64,000 nucleotides of DNA from Flavobacterium sp. TAB 87 (lineage in GTDB: Bacteria; Bacteroidota; Bacteroidia; Flavobacteriales; Flavobacteriaceae), in NCBI RefSeq assembly GCF_001529295.1, contig NZ_LLWK01000036.1:226784-290783 (forward strand), given 5' to 3'. Of this stretch, positions 1-10,042 are shown in pieces. The first letter of the stretch is position 1. Every line of letters starts with the position of its first letter. The notes beneath the pieces are model-generated. The model saw nothing but the letters and a program-made list of their open reading frames with translations. It did not search any database and had not been told where the DNA came from. The position numbers and the translations under genes are program-made.

Positions 1-342
1 GAAAAAATAATTTTATCGGCTCTAAAACAATCCAATGAAGTTTATTTACCCAAATTAAATCCTGCGATTTCTTTTAAAGAATTTGTTAAACAGAATAAAA
101 ACAGCGGTTTACAACTGATCGCACATTGCGAGGAAACCGATAAAAAGACATTGAAATCTGTTTTAGAACTGAGTACGGATGTCACTATTTTAATTGGTCC
201 TGAAGGTGATTTTTCTGAAAAAGAAATTGAGCTGGCTTTTGATAATAAGTTTCAACCGGTATCTTTAGGTAACACGCGTTTGAGAACAGAAACAGCCGCT
301 GTTGTAGCGTGCCATAGTGTTGCGTTTTTTAATGAAAGTTAG
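1..342 (+). CDS. rsmE: 16S rRNA (uracil1498-N3)-methyltransferase, C-terminal part
   Basis: The reading frame is open from base 1, so the N-terminal half of the protein lies outside the window; 113 residues are visible. RsmE methylates N3 of U1498 in 16S rRNA and is a SPOUT-class enzyme with a trefoil knot. The knot motifs are plain: IGPEGDFSEKEIE, then SLGNTRLRTETAAV, the SAM-binding loop and helix at the C-terminus. The gene is followed 23 bases later by a DUF4159 gene on the same strand. Family assignment is firm; only the 5' part is unseen. Confidence 0.93.
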   Translation, partial: EKIILSALKQSNEVYLPKLNPAISFKEFVKQNKNSGLQLIAHCEETDKKTLKSVLELSTDVTILIGPEGDFSEKEIELAFDNKFQPVSLGNTRLRTETAAVVACHSVAFFNES

Positions 343-365
343 TACACTCTTTTGAAAATAACAAT

Positions 366-1004
366 ATGAAAAAAATAACTTTTCTATTTCTTTTGTTTTC
401 TAGTTTTGTTTTTTCGCAAGAATTCGCACTTTTAAAATACAGTGGCGGTGGCGATTGGTATGCAAATCCAACCTCTTTACCCAATCTTATTTTATTTTGC
501 AACGCCAATATAAATACAAAAATTATAGCAAAACCAGTTACTGTAACGCCAAGTGATCCCTATTTACTATCGTATCCATTTGCGCACATGACTGGACATG
601 GAAATGTTGTTTTTAGTGAAGCTGATATTGCAAATCTGCGTAATTATATGAACGGCGGTGGTTTTTTACATATTGATGACAATTACGGAATGGACCCCTA
701 CATTCGTCCTCAAATTAAAAAAATATTTCCTGCTAGCGAGTTAGTAGAATTACCCGCAAGTCACGCTATTTTTCAAAAGCCATTTTCTTTTCCTGCGGGT
801 TTGCCCAAAATTCACGAACACGATAATAAAAGACCGCAAGCTTTTGGAATTTTTATTGACAACAAATTGGTTTTGTTATACACTTATCAATGTGATCTAG
901 GAAACGGTTGGGAAGATGCCGAAGTGCACAATGATCCTCTTGCTGTACGTGAAAAAGCGTTAAAAATGGGCGCAAATATTATTAATTACATATTTACGAA
1001 TTAA
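366..1004 (+). CDS. DUF4159 domain protein, secreted
   Basis: A 212-residue protein with an N-terminal signal peptide (about residues 1-17, ending VFSQ). The rest matches the DUF4159 type: an early KYSGGGDWYANP segment, a GHGNVVFSEADIANLRNY stretch, then GGGFLHIDDNYG, which resembles a glutamine-amidotransferase-like fold. The catalytic function of this family is not established. It lies 23 bases after rsmE and 3 bases before an RNA methyltransferase, so the three are probably co-transcribed. A periplasmic location is inferred from the signal peptide. Confidence 0.85.
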   Translation: MKKITFLFLLFSSFVFSQEFALLKYSGGGDWYANPTSLPNLILFCNANINTKIIAKPVTVTPSDPYLLSYPFAHMTGHGNVVFSEADIANLRNYMNGGGFLHIDDNYGMDPYIRPQIKKIFPASELVELPASHAIFQKPFSFPAGLPKIHEHDNKRPQAFGIFIDNKLVLLYTYQCDLGNGWEDAEVHNDPLAVREKALKMGANIINYIFTN

Positions 1005-1007
1005 AAA

Positions 1008-1520
1008 ATGCAACTTTCACACGAAGAAACGCAGTTTGAACGCAAAACTTTTCCAATTACTATAATTTGCGATCATATCTATTTTCAGCAAAACATTGGC
1101 TCGATATTCCGTATATCGGAAGCTTTTGGTGTCGAAGCTATATTTTTTTTAGGCAAAGACATCCCTTTAACACCACGAAAAATTAATAAAACGTCTAGAA
1201 GCACGCATTTACGCGTTCCTTATACGGTTGTAGAAACCGAATTAGAAATTAAAGAATATTTACTAGCAAATAAGTATGAAATAATTGCTTTAGAAATTGC
1301 GCATAATAGTGAGGCTCTTCAAAAAGTGAGTATCGAAAGAAATAAAAAAATAGCTTTGCTTATCGGTAGCGAAATTAGTGGCGTTTCTGAATCTTTGTTA
1401 GAAATTGCACATCAAGTCGTGCACATCGATATGTTCGGAGCCAATAGTAGCATGAACGTAGCACAAGCCGCAAGTATATGTTTGTATGAAATAACTAATC
1501 AATTGCTGCAGTTAAAGTAA
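1008..1520 (+). CDS. TrmH/SpoU family RNA 2'-O-methyltransferase
   Basis: A 170-residue SPOUT methyltransferase. Visible motifs are the N-terminal QNIGSIFRISEAFGVEAIFF (motif 1, Asn and Arg), LLIGSEISGVSESLLE (motif 2) and SMNVAQAASICLYE (motif 3, the knot). It is short, with only the catalytic domain, as in TrmL or TrmH-like enzymes without an extra substrate domain. The substrate (tRNA or rRNA) cannot be read from the sequence. It follows the DUF4159 gene by 3 bases. Confidence 0.88.
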   Translation: MQLSHEETQFERKTFPITIICDHIYFQQNIGSIFRISEAFGVEAIFFLGKDIPLTPRKINKTSRSTHLRVPYTVVETELEIKEYLLANKYEIIALEIAHNSEALQKVSIERNKKIALLIGSEISGVSESLLEIAHQVVHIDMFGANSSMNVAQAASICLYEITNQLLQLK

Positions 1521-1583
1521 AATTAATTTACTTTAATTATTTAAGCAGTATTTTTCTATATTTATCCTTTAAATAAAACTACA

Positions 1584-2675
1584 ATGATAACATCTAAAAT
1601 AATTTCTAACGGCCTTTTGCGAGCACTTGCAACTATCCTAATTATAGGTCTAGTTTTGTACTTTTTGTACGTGATTCAAACTGTAATTGTATACCTAATA
1701 GTTGCTTTAATTTTGACGCTTATTGCGAATCCGCTAGTACAATTTTTAGAAAATAAACTTAAATTCAGTCCGACGTTTGCTGCTATAGTGACACTGATTT
1801 TATTTTCTTTGGCTGTTGCGGGATTTATATTATTGTTTGTTCCATTAATCATCTCGCAAGCAAACAATCTGGCACTTTTAGATACAGATAGTTTGCAAAC
1901 TCAATTTATGACCATCGAAAAGTCCGTCGAAAAATATTTTAACCTCGAGCATTTGGATTTTAGTACTTTAGCACAAAATGCCGATCTAACTTCTAAAATA
2001 AATTTTGGCTTTTTTACTAACTTTATTAACGCAGTTCTAAATTTCCTCGCAAATTTTGGAATGGGAGTAGCGTCGGTCTTCTTTATCACTTTTTTCTTTG
2101 TTAAAGATCAATTATTATTTAAAGAAAATGCGAGACGCCTTTTACCAGATAATAATGAAGATAAAATTATAAATTCCGTTTCAAAAATAAATTATTTATT
2201 GACTCGTTATTTTGTGGGTTTGCTCATGCAACTAACCGTAGTTTTTATTCTCTACTTAATTGTTTTATTAATTTTTGGAAGTCAGAATGCTTTTATAATT
2301 GCATTTTTGTGCGCGCTCCTCAATATTATTCCGTACATCGGACCAATTATTGGAACCGTTTTAGCAGCACTATTAACGATGTTAAGTTTAATTGGCCAAG
2401 ATTTTCAAAGTGAAATCTTACCCACTACGATTTACATTGTTATTGGTTTTTTCTTGGTTCAAGCCATAGACAACAATATCAGTCAGCCAATTATATCGTC
2501 TAAAAGTGTGAACTCTCATCCTTTAGAAATATTTTTAGTCATTCTTATTAGTGGAATTTCTTTTGGTATTGTCGGAATGATTGTTGCAATTCCAGTCTTT
2601 ACAATGATCAAAGTAATTTTAAAAGAATTTTTTCCGAATAATAAAATTGTAATGGTTTTAACCGAAAGAATATAA
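1584..2675 (+). CDS. AI-2E family transporter (PerM-like permease)
   Basis: A 363-residue inner-membrane protein. It has two hydrophobic helices at about residues 12-50, another at 60-95, a soluble middle region (about 95-150), then a series of helices to the C-terminus, including the family signature LCALLNIIPYIGPIIGTVLA near residue 250. Members of this family export signalling molecules or act in Na+/H+ exchange; which applies here is unknown. It ends 2 bases before the next gene's TTG start, suggesting an operon. Confidence 0.88.
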   Translation: MITSKIISNGLLRALATILIIGLVLYFLYVIQTVIVYLIVALILTLIANPLVQFLENKLKFSPTFAAIVTLILFSLAVAGFILLFVPLIISQANNLALLDTDSLQTQFMTIEKSVEKYFNLEHLDFSTLAQNADLTSKINFGFFTNFINAVLNFLANFGMGVASVFFITFFFVKDQLLFKENARRLLPDNNEDKIINSVSKINYLLTRYFVGLLMQLTVVFILYLIVLLIFGSQNAFIIAFLCALLNIIPYIGPIIGTVLAALLTMLSLIGQDFQSEILPTTIYIVIGFFLVQAIDNNISQPIISSKSVNSHPLEIFLVILISGISFGIVGMIVAIPVFTMIKVILKEFFPNNKIVMVLTERI

Positions 2676-2677
2676 TA

Positions 2678-3856
2678 TTGAAAATTCCCATTTTACAAGC
2701 TGAAATTCAAGACTTTATCAATAAACAAATAGGTAAATCAATAGCACGATTGGCTTTCCAAAAAAATCAGTTTCCAGATGTAGAATGGATTTCTATTTTG
2801 AATCAAATTGAAGCAAAAAGTAAAGCTAAAGACAAATTACCCACTTGGTTTAATACCAATAGCATCATTTATCCGAGCAAGATTTCTGTTGAACAAACTT
2901 CTTCAGAAAAAACGGCAGCCTACAAAACTTCCTTACTTTCTGGAAATTCAATAATAGATTTAACTGGCGGTTTTGGTGTAGATGATTATTTTTTTTCAAC
3001 CATTTTTAAGACAGTAATTCATTGCGAACTTGACGCTTCTCTTTCTGAAATTGTAGCGCATAATTTTGAGCAAATGAATGCTTCAAACATCAAATGTTAT
3101 GCAGGTGATAGTACACATATTTTAGAAGAATTAAAGCAATATTTTGATTGGATATATATTGATCCGTCTCGCAGAAATGATGCTAAAGGAAAAGTATTCA
3201 TGCTGACCGATTGCTTACCAAATGTACCTGAAAATTTAGACTCTTATTTTAAGTATTCTAACTGCATACTATTAAAAACAGCACCATTGCTAGATATTGC
3301 TGCAGGATTGGACGAACTTAAAAATGTAAAAAACATCCATATCGTTGCGCTAGAAAATGAAGTAAAAGAAGTACTCTGGGAAATTCACCATGACTATACG
3401 GATGTAATTACTATTAAAACAGTAAATATTTCGAAGGAGAAAAATCAAACTTTTGAATATGTTTTAAACACAAACAACGAATTTGCAACCTACCATTTGC
3501 CACAAAAATATTTATACGAAGCTAATAGTGCGATAATGAAATCTGGAGGTTTCGAATCCGTTAGTTCACAATTTAAAATCAATAAATTACATAAACATTC
3601 TCATTTATATACTTCAGAAGAAGCAATTGAATTTCCCGGGAGACGTTTTGAAATACAAAACGCAATTCCTTACAATAAAACGGAAATGAAACTTCATTTG
3701 TCTAATAAAAAAGCAAACATTACTACTAGAAATTTTCCGGATACGGTCGAAATCATTCGAAAAAAATGGAAAATAAAAGACGGAGGAACTAGTTATTGTT
3801 TTTTTACAACGGATGTAAATGATAACAAAATTGTATTAATTTGCACAAAATTATAA
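2678..3856 (+). CDS. Class I SAM-dependent methyltransferase with THUMP-like C-terminal domain
   Basis: A 392-residue protein. The only start consistent with the conserved N-terminus is TTG at 2678. The Rossmann SAM-binding loop is DLTGGFGVDDYFFS near residue 88, followed by an acidic strand (HCELDA) and a catalytic-type DPSRR motif near residue 164. The C-terminal third resembles the THUMP-like domain found in Bacteroidota homologues (PG_1098 group). This points to RNA base methylation, but the target is not known. It overlaps the tail of the permease operon context and runs into the next gene. Confidence 0.82.
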   Translation: MKIPILQAEIQDFINKQIGKSIARLAFQKNQFPDVEWISILNQIEAKSKAKDKLPTWFNTNSIIYPSKISVEQTSSEKTAAYKTSLLSGNSIIDLTGGFGVDDYFFSTIFKTVIHCELDASLSEIVAHNFEQMNASNIKCYAGDSTHILEELKQYFDWIYIDPSRRNDAKGKVFMLTDCLPNVPENLDSYFKYSNCILLKTAPLLDIAAGLDELKNVKNIHIVALENEVKEVLWEIHHDYTDVITIKTVNISKEKNQTFEYVLNTNNEFATYHLPQKYLYEANSAIMKSGGFESVSSQFKINKLHKHSHLYTSEEAIEFPGRRFEIQNAIPYNKTEMKLHLSNKKANITTRNFPDTVEIIRKKWKIKDGGTSYCFFTTDVNDNKIVLICTKL

Positions 3857-3861
3857 TTGCG

Positions 3862-4428
3862 ATGAAAAATCTATTTCTACTTACTTTTTTACTTTTTACT
3901 TTTAATTCATTTGCACAAAAACCTTGCGAATATAGTGCGAACGTTACCGATTCTATTGGAACTTATAAAGCAACCAAAGGCTATATTATGAGCGAAAAGA
4001 GTATGGACAGCAGTTCCAGTTACGTTTTCTTTTCGTTGATTTCTACCGATGATATGCCTACCTTAAACTTACAATTGATTAAAAAGAGTAAAAATTTTAT
4101 TAGTGCCAACTGTTTTGACAAGAATTCTCGTTTGATTTTGCAACTGGCTAACGGAAAAATAGTGACTATGTATCACATCGATCAAGAAAGTTGCGGAACG
4201 TTAATTCGCGGCGAAAACAGTTCAAACAATCGCATTAATACTGGCATTTTTATGTTCATAAAAGGAAGCATAGAAGAGCTGAAAAAATCTCCTGTTACAA
4301 TGATGCGTATTAAGTACCTAAATGGTTCTGAAGATTTTGTCGTAGGAAACGAATTAACTTCTGAAATGGATGGTCAAAAATACGAACCAGATACATTTTT
4401 TATCAATACGCTAAAATGCATCGAGTAA
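3862..4428 (+). CDS. Secreted hypothetical protein
   Basis: About 188 residues from ATG 3862. An earlier in-frame TTG at 3841 would place seven extra residues before a clear signal peptide (MKNLFLLTFLLFTFNSFAQ), so the ATG is preferred. The mature part has no recognised domain; it contains mixed beta-type sequence and a few cysteines (CEYS, NCFD, SCGTL, LKCIE) that could form disulfides in the periplasm. Its 3' end overlaps the convergent dipeptidase gene by 18 bases. No function can be assigned. Confidence 0.75.
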   Translation: MKNLFLLTFLLFTFNSFAQKPCEYSANVTDSIGTYKATKGYIMSEKSMDSSSSYVFFSLISTDDMPTLNLQLIKKSKNFISANCFDKNSRLILQLANGKIVTMYHIDQESCGTLIRGENSSNNRINTGIFMFIKGSIEELKKSPVTMMRIKYLNGSEDFVVGNELTSEMDGQKYEPDTFFINTLKCIE

Positions 4429-5070
4429 CAAATTGCAATTCCAATTAGTGTTAGACACTTTTTCATTTAAACCTGCTTTTAAATTATAGTGCCACCATTC
4501 CGAATCAAAAGCATTGAAACCGTGCTTTTGCATCACTGTTTTTAGCAATTTTCTGTTGTTTAAAATCTCTTTGGGCAACTTAGTATATTTGTGACTCGCT
4601 TCAATTCCAAAATGGTCGAACTGAGTTCCCATTAGCAATTCAATACCATTTTCATCTACCAAAGTAATATCAACGGCTCCTCCTCTATTGTGGATGGAGC
4701 CTTTATTAGGATCAGCTACATATTTTGGATTAGAAACTATTTTCCACATTTTTTTCTGAATAGAAAGTGGTCTATAACAGTCGAATAATTTTATTTTATA
4801 GCCCTTTTTTACAAATTCTCTGTTTGCTTCTACCAGAGCTCTTACGGTTTGTAGCCGCAAATAACATTCATCGCAATCGTACACTTTAGCTTTTAAGAAA
4901 TTGTCGTCAGTAGCATATTTCATATCATAAATAAAATCAGAACTGTAGTCTTTTAAATTCACAAATATAGTATCTGCAACCATTTGATTTTCAGCTTGTA
5001 TTTGTCCAAAAACAGACGAGCTAAAAATAACTGTAATGGCAATAGAGCAAATATTTTTTACAAGTTTCAT
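4411..5070 (-). CDS. D-alanyl-D-alanine dipeptidase, VanX/DdpX type (M15D)
   Basis: A 219-residue zinc peptidase that hydrolyses D-Ala-D-Ala. An N-terminal signal peptide (residues 1-22, ending VFGQ) implies the periplasm, where it would recycle cell-wall dipeptide. The zinc ligands are visible as H127 and D134 in SIHNRGGAVD and H194 in EWWHY, with E191 as the general base and R100 in the DCYRP segment. No vanH/vanA partners are nearby, so a peptidoglycan-turnover role is more likely than glycopeptide resistance. Confidence 0.9.
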   Translation of the reverse strand: MKLVKNICSIAITVIFSSSVFGQIQAENQMVADTIFVNLKDYSSDFIYDMKYATDDNFLKAKVYDCDECYLRLQTVRALVEANREFVKKGYKIKLFDCYRPLSIQKKMWKIVSNPKYVADPNKGSIHNRGGAVDITLVDENGIELLMGTQFDHFGIEASHKYTKLPKEILNNRKLLKTVMQKHGFNAFDSEWWHYNLKAGLNEKVSNTNWNCNLLLDAF

Positions 5071-5104
5071 TGAAATAAAATTAGATTAGAAGTCAAATTG
5101 AAGT

Positions 5105-7366
5105 TTATTTAAATATAATTGGGGCTGCCAAACAGCTGTCTGGAATGTTAAATGCATCCATCAAAGGAACTGCATCTGGACGAATATCCCAACACAATTG
5201 ATTGACCATTTTACGAATTGCTTTCGTCTTCACTGCTTCCATGTAGCCATCTTCTAAAAACCATCCTTTATTTTTTTCAATTAGTGAAAGCGCATACAAT
5301 TGCTCTAATTTATTTAGAATTGCTTTTACGGATTCGTCTTTTACTTTTGCTACGGCAATCTGAAATTGTTCTAAGGTCACACGTTCCAAATAGGCTTGTG
5401 CCACATCGATCATTTGATGCTGTACCACATTAAAAGCATCATAAGGCTCTAAACCACTGTCAATTAATTTTTTGATTCGCTTAGCAGCAGAAGCTAGAAT
5501 ACTTTTTTCTCTATGCTCAAAAGCTTGCAAATGAAACTGACGGTCTAGTAAATGATCGGCATCAGTTTTTCTTGTTACAATCGGATTCTTTTCTGCTATT
5601 GCTGTTCTTGCATTCTCATAAACGTAATTAATGATTCCCATCGATCCCATTTCACCAAACGACTTTCTAAATTCAGATAGTCTGTTCTTGGCGACCAATT
5701 GCATCAAAACGGTATTGTCTCCTTCAAAAGTAGTATAGACTTCGGTGTCATTTTTCAATGCATCAATTCTGTTTTCTGACATATATCCTTTACCGCCACA
5801 CGCTTCTCTACATTCTTGCAAAATATCTCTGGTACTCCAAGTTGAATACGATTTCATTCCTGCAGCCAAGGCTTCAATTTCTTGCATTCCTTCGTCGGTT
5901 CGTGCTAAAAATCGATTGGTAAGATATTGTAAACCAAAATGCATTGCATAGGTTTTAGCCACGTGAGGAAGTAAGCGTCGTTGATGGATTCTATAGTTTA
6001 AAACGGGAACTTCAGATCCTCCGTCTGGACCAAATTGACGGCGTTGATCTCCATATTTAATTGCAATAGTTAAACCTGATTTAGCTGCAGCCAAGGCAGA
6101 ACGAGGAATTCCGATTCGTCCACCTACCAAGGTTCCTAACATCGTAAAAAATCGTCTGTTGTCGCTCGGAATTGGACTTTCAAATTCTCCATTTTCATTT
6201 ACCGAAGCAAATCGATCTAACATATTTTCTTTCGGAATAACCACATCATTAAAACTAATTGTTCCGTTATCTACACCATTTAGTCCCATCTTTAATCCGC
6301 AATCACCAATTGTAATTCCGTTTAAAACAGTAGCATCAGCATCTCTTAAAGGTACAATAAAGGCGTTGACTCCGTAATCGTGATCGTCTATAATTAATTT
6401 GGCAAAAACGGTCGCCATTTGTCCGTGCATTGCAGCATTGCCAATGTATTCTTTTTGTGCTTTTTTGTTTGGTGTTTGAATCGTAAACGTTTTGTTTTCA
6501 TGATTATAGGTCGCTGTCGTTTCCAGTCCTTTTACATTCGAGCCGTGATTGGTCTCTGTCATGGCAAAACAGCCTGGCAGCTGCAAAGAGCCAATTGCTT
6601 GCAAGTATTTCTCGTGGTGTTTGGCTGTCCCTAACAACTGCACACTCATTCCCCACAAACCAAATTGCACCCCAAATTTAATTACCAAACTTAGATCGTG
6701 GTAACTTAATGTTTCCATAATGGCAAAATAATCCGCAATATTCTCGCCGCCGCCATATTCTTTTGGATAGGCCATATTTCCAAAATTTTCTTTTGCTAAA
6801 ATGCGACACCATTCATACACTTTAGTTCTATAAACTGTAGTGTCTGTGGATGTTTCGTAAGCAAATTCTGGTTTAGAAATAACCGCTTTTACCTTATTGA
6901 TTATATCTGCTTGGTCGCCATCCAATAGCGCAGTTAATTTTGAAATATCAAAGCTACTATCGGTATGCGTTCTTGAAGTAATTGAATTTACAGTTGTTTT
7001 GAAAGTACTAATGACCTCTTCTCCTAAATAGCCTAAATCATTTTCTAATTTGGTAAAATATGGTTCCAAGCCGTTAATATTCGCATCGTTATTTGAAAGC
7101 GCTTTTACAATATCAAAAATAGAATTAATGGAGGGATTAGCTTGTACAATTTTTTCTAATTCCGATTTCCATTCGTACAAATTTTGACGTGATGGTGGAT
7201 TTGATATTGTTATTTTTGAAAGTAAAAATTGCTGTTCTTCTGGCAAAAGCCAAGTTTGAGTAGTTATAAAATCTTGTAAAGTTTGAAACTCTTTCTGTGT
7301 TAAAAGGTCATCAGACCATACTAAGTAAAAAAGCGGTATAAAAGCTTGCAGTTTGGCATTATTCAT
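5105..7366 (-). CDS. Acyl-CoA dehydrogenase/oxidase family protein
   Basis: A 753-residue flavoprotein, longer than ordinary acyl-CoA dehydrogenases (about 380) and close to acyl-CoA oxidases. The middle domain shows LPGCFAMTETNHGSNVKGLE (FAD/substrate motif) near residue 265. The flavin-binding C-terminal half contains ACGGKGYMSENRID and TFEGDNTVLMQLVAKN near residues 525-560. An extra N-terminal helical region of about 170 residues and a C-terminal helical domain complete the oxidase-like layout. It probably catalyses the first step of fatty-acid beta-oxidation. It stands alone; no other beta-oxidation gene is adjacent. Confidence 0.88.
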   Translation of the reverse strand: MNNAKLQAFIPLFYLVWSDDLLTQKEFQTLQDFITTQTWLLPEEQQFLLSKITISNPPSRQNLYEWKSELEKIVQANPSINSIFDIVKALSNNDANINGLEPYFTKLENDLGYLGEEVISTFKTTVNSITSRTHTDSSFDISKLTALLDGDQADIINKVKAVISKPEFAYETSTDTTVYRTKVYEWCRILAKENFGNMAYPKEYGGGENIADYFAIMETLSYHDLSLVIKFGVQFGLWGMSVQLLGTAKHHEKYLQAIGSLQLPGCFAMTETNHGSNVKGLETTATYNHENKTFTIQTPNKKAQKEYIGNAAMHGQMATVFAKLIIDDHDYGVNAFIVPLRDADATVLNGITIGDCGLKMGLNGVDNGTISFNDVVIPKENMLDRFASVNENGEFESPIPSDNRRFFTMLGTLVGGRIGIPRSALAAAKSGLTIAIKYGDQRRQFGPDGGSEVPVLNYRIHQRRLLPHVAKTYAMHFGLQYLTNRFLARTDEGMQEIEALAAGMKSYSTWSTRDILQECREACGGKGYMSENRIDALKNDTEVYTTFEGDNTVLMQLVAKNRLSEFRKSFGEMGSMGIINYVYENARTAIAEKNPIVTRKTDADHLLDRQFHLQAFEHREKSILASAAKRIKKLIDSGLEPYDAFNVVQHQMIDVAQAYLERVTLEQFQIAVAKVKDESVKAILNKLEQLYALSLIEKNKGWFLEDGYMEAVKTKAIRKMVNQLCWDIRPDAVPLMDAFNIPDSCLAAPIIFK

Positions 7367-7567
7367 AATAAAATTATAATAAAGTTGGGCATGAAATTTA
7401 ATGATACTGTAAAGTACTCAAAAATTTTAAATTCTCTTACTCCTAAAAAGTTAAATCCGTAATTTCTTTAGTATGTGGAAAAATACTCTGTAATTCAAAT
7501 AGTGTCGAAGGAAATCAAAAAGTATCTTTATGTCTTTTTTGTCTCTACAGTAAAGTAATGAAAATGC

Positions 7568-7601
7568 AAAAAGAGAGCTTGCACGCACAAACTCTCTTTT
7601 T
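7568..7601 (-). terminator. Rho-independent terminator hairpin
   Basis: Perfect 10-bp inverted repeat (AAAAAGAGAG / CTCTCTTTTT) around a 14-nt loop, with the U-tract included in the stem. It sits 36 bases after the stop codon of the minus-strand glycosyltransferase gene that ends at 7637. Symmetric, so it could also work on the plus strand. Confidence 0.8.
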
Positions 7602-7636
7602 ATATAGTCCAAAATACACTCAAAAAACCTTTATAT

Positions 7637-10042
7637 CTATTTTAATGTAACTTCTCTCTTTTTTCCGAGAGTCGTCAAAGTAATATCTTTCTTTTTGAAA
7701 TTAAAACCTAATGATTCGTTTACTGAATTATCGGTTCCTGTAGCCGACTTAACTTCATTAAAACGTAGAAAAGCAGCGTTTTTTGCATTGATTTTTTTAC
7801 CCGTTGGCAATTCTATAATTTTTCCTTTTGATGTATAGCTTTCAACTAAAAGTCGTGCAGATAAATAACAAACAGTAGACTCTGCTCCTTGGTTTAAGTT
7901 TACATTTCCTTTCTCTAAACCATCATAACAACCTCCCGTAATGGGATTGTACATGATGTGATTTAAGTGGTTCTTCCCTAAAAACCAATCAAATGCTAAC
8001 TTCAAATTCTTTTTATACATCGGATCACCAAATGTTTGATAAAATAAGTCCAAACCGTACATCATGTAGCATGCTTCAATTGGTTGCTCTCCGTATTCAT
8101 GGGGAATTGCTCCTTTTTCATGCCATCCTTGGTTGCTAATGATTTTAAATTTATCATTAAAAAACATTTTGGATATTAGAAAATCCATCGACTCCAATGC
8201 TATTTTTTTATGAGCTTCATTTCCAGTTACAACAAAAGAAATTAGCAACGCTTCGGGTAAAACACTATTTGCGTACGTCAGTTTTTCTTCAAACCAATTC
8301 CAGTTTTTTGATGCTGTATTAATGTAGGTTTTTTCTAATTTCTTTGACAAATGATTGAGTAGATTTAATACTCGCTCGGTTGGTGTTACTAAATAAAGCT
8401 GATACAATCCCTTTACAGCAAATGCAATCGCTCTAGGCGAATGCAACTCTTTGGCAAAAGTCAGCGTTTTGTTAATGCTTAAAGTAGCTTTATAAACAAT
8501 TGATGCTGGCAATGTTCCATTTTCTAAACTTAGCAAATAACCCAACGCCCAAATTGCACGACCGTTAGAATCTTCTAAATTTTCGTTGCTATTTTTTGGC
8601 TCTACTACATTAAATTGATCGACGTAGTTTATAAAGTTTCCTTTTTTCAACTGACATCTTACAATAAAATCAAGATAAATTTTAATGTAAGGAATGTCCG
8701 TTTCTTCTCCTTTTAACTTATAGTGCTTGCACATCGCAATTAATGCTCTTGCGTTATCATCTATGGTATATCCAGCATCTAAATCGGGCTCTGAAATTTT
8801 ACAGAACTGAAAGATTCCAAGATCCGAAGTCATCGCTTTTTGATGGTCCATGTTGATCTCAGGATAATTTATTTTTATTTTTGATAAATCCGTTGCAATT
8901 TTCTGGTACGTCTTAATGTGTTTAAGAGCGGTATTTTCCCAAGATGTTTTAGTCGTTTTTGCGTAAGCATTCAGTGCCATATGCGTTCTTAATTCAGAAT
9001 CGCTTAAAAGTTTCAAAGTCGCTTTTGCAAACTGATCTGAATCCTGAATATCAGCTAAAATACCAATATCAGAAGTCAAGCTTTCTAAAGTGTGCGGAAT
9101 CTTACTTGCCACAATTGGACAAGAACAGCTCATTGCATATGAAAAAGTTCCACTTACTGCTTGATTTGGATCTTTGGACGTAAACAAATACACATCCGTT
9201 GCTTTAAGATAATCCAATAATTCATGTACTTCCAAATACTCATTGACAAAGCGAACATTTTTTTCGAGATGTAATTCTTTAACAATTGCTTCCAACGAAT
9301 TGCGGTAGTGATCTACATTATCGACGATAGTGTTTGGATGTGTTTTACCTAGAATTAAATACAGAACATTCGGAAATTGTGCTACAATTTGAGGAAGCGC
9401 TTTCAAACCTGTTTCAATACTTTTTCCTTCTCCTAATAATCCAAAAGTAGAAAGTATCAATCGGTCCTCTAATGCTAATTTCTTCTTTGCTTGATCAGTA
9501 CTTTCGTAACGAACCAAATGTGTTCCGTGTTCCACCAATGCAATATCCTTTTCATTGATACCGTACTCTTCCATCAAGATTTTTTTGGACTGATTGGTCA
9601 TTACAAAAATGGCTTCACTATAACTGCACAGCAAACGTACAATAGCTTTTAATTTTTTATCTGGATTCGGAATTACGCTATGAAAAGTATAAGCAATTGG
9701 CTTTTTTATTACCTCTAAAAAATCCAACAAATAATTGCCAAACTCACCACCAAATAAACCGAATTCGTGCTGAATATGAACTAGTTTAACAGCATCGTCC
9801 TTATTAATATCATTTGCTACTGCAGCATAAGCTTCTCTATTTTTAGATGGTAAATGATAAGCTGAGCTTTTATCTGCCTCTCCTTTAAAAGTAATTTCGC
9901 AAATTTCACAGCTGATACTTTTACCATATATTTTTTGAATTGCATTAACAGTGTCTTCTGTAAACGTAGCTATTCCGCACTGTGTCGGTGGATACGTTGA
10001 CATAAAAATTATTTTCGATTTAGGAGATAACGTTTTCATCAC
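7637..10042 (-). CDS. GT4 glycosyltransferase fused to a C-terminal (alpha/alpha)6-like domain
   Basis: An 801-residue protein. Residues about 1-375 are a GT-B fold family 4 glycosyltransferase: STYPPTQCGIATFTE at the N-terminus, LSTFGLLGEGKSIETGLKAL, and the donor-binding region around VSGTFSYAMSCSCPIVAS. Residues about 385-745 form a helical toroid-like domain (SDLGIFQFCKISEPDLDAGY, TIDDNARALIAMC) like those of glycoside-processing enzymes. Its start overlaps the 3' end of the GH130 gene by 23 bases, so the two are translated together. A role in making or remodelling a mannose-containing glycan is inferred from GH130. The acceptor is unknown. Confidence 0.82.
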   Translation of the reverse strand: MMKTLSPKSKIIFMSTYPPTQCGIATFTEDTVNAIQKIYGKSISCEICEITFKGEADKSSAYHLPSKNREAYAAVANDINKDDAVKLVHIQHEFGLFGGEFGNYLLDFLEVIKKPIAYTFHSVIPNPDKKLKAIVRLLCSYSEAIFVMTNQSKKILMEEYGINEKDIALVEHGTHLVRYESTDQAKKKLALEDRLILSTFGLLGEGKSIETGLKALPQIVAQFPNVLYLILGKTHPNTIVDNVDHYRNSLEAIVKELHLEKNVRFVNEYLEVHELLDYLKATDVYLFTSKDPNQAVSGTFSYAMSCSCPIVASKIPHTLESLTSDIGILADIQDSDQFAKATLKLLSDSELRTHMALNAYAKTTKTSWENTALKHIKTYQKIATDLSKIKINYPEINMDHQKAMTSDLGIFQFCKISEPDLDAGYTIDDNARALIAMCKHYKLKGEETDIPYIKIYLDFIVRCQLKKGNFINYVDQFNVVEPKNSNENLEDSNGRAIWALGYLLSLENGTLPASIVYKATLSINKTLTFAKELHSPRAIAFAVKGLYQLYLVTPTERVLNLLNHLSKKLEKTYINTASKNWNWFEEKLTYANSVLPEALLISFVVTGNEAHKKIALESMDFLISKMFFNDKFKIISNQGWHEKGAIPHEYGEQPIEACYMMYGLDLFYQTFGDPMYKKNLKLAFDWFLGKNHLNHIMYNPITGGCYDGLEKGNVNLNQGAESTVCYLSARLLVESYTSKGKIIELPTGKKINAKNAAFLRFNEVKSATGTDNSVNESLGFNFKKKDITLTTLGKKREVTLK

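Noticed and set aside
4411..5070. Glycopeptide-resistance vanX
   Set aside because: No vanH or ligase gene is adjacent; a chromosomal cell-wall recycling dipeptidase is more likely.
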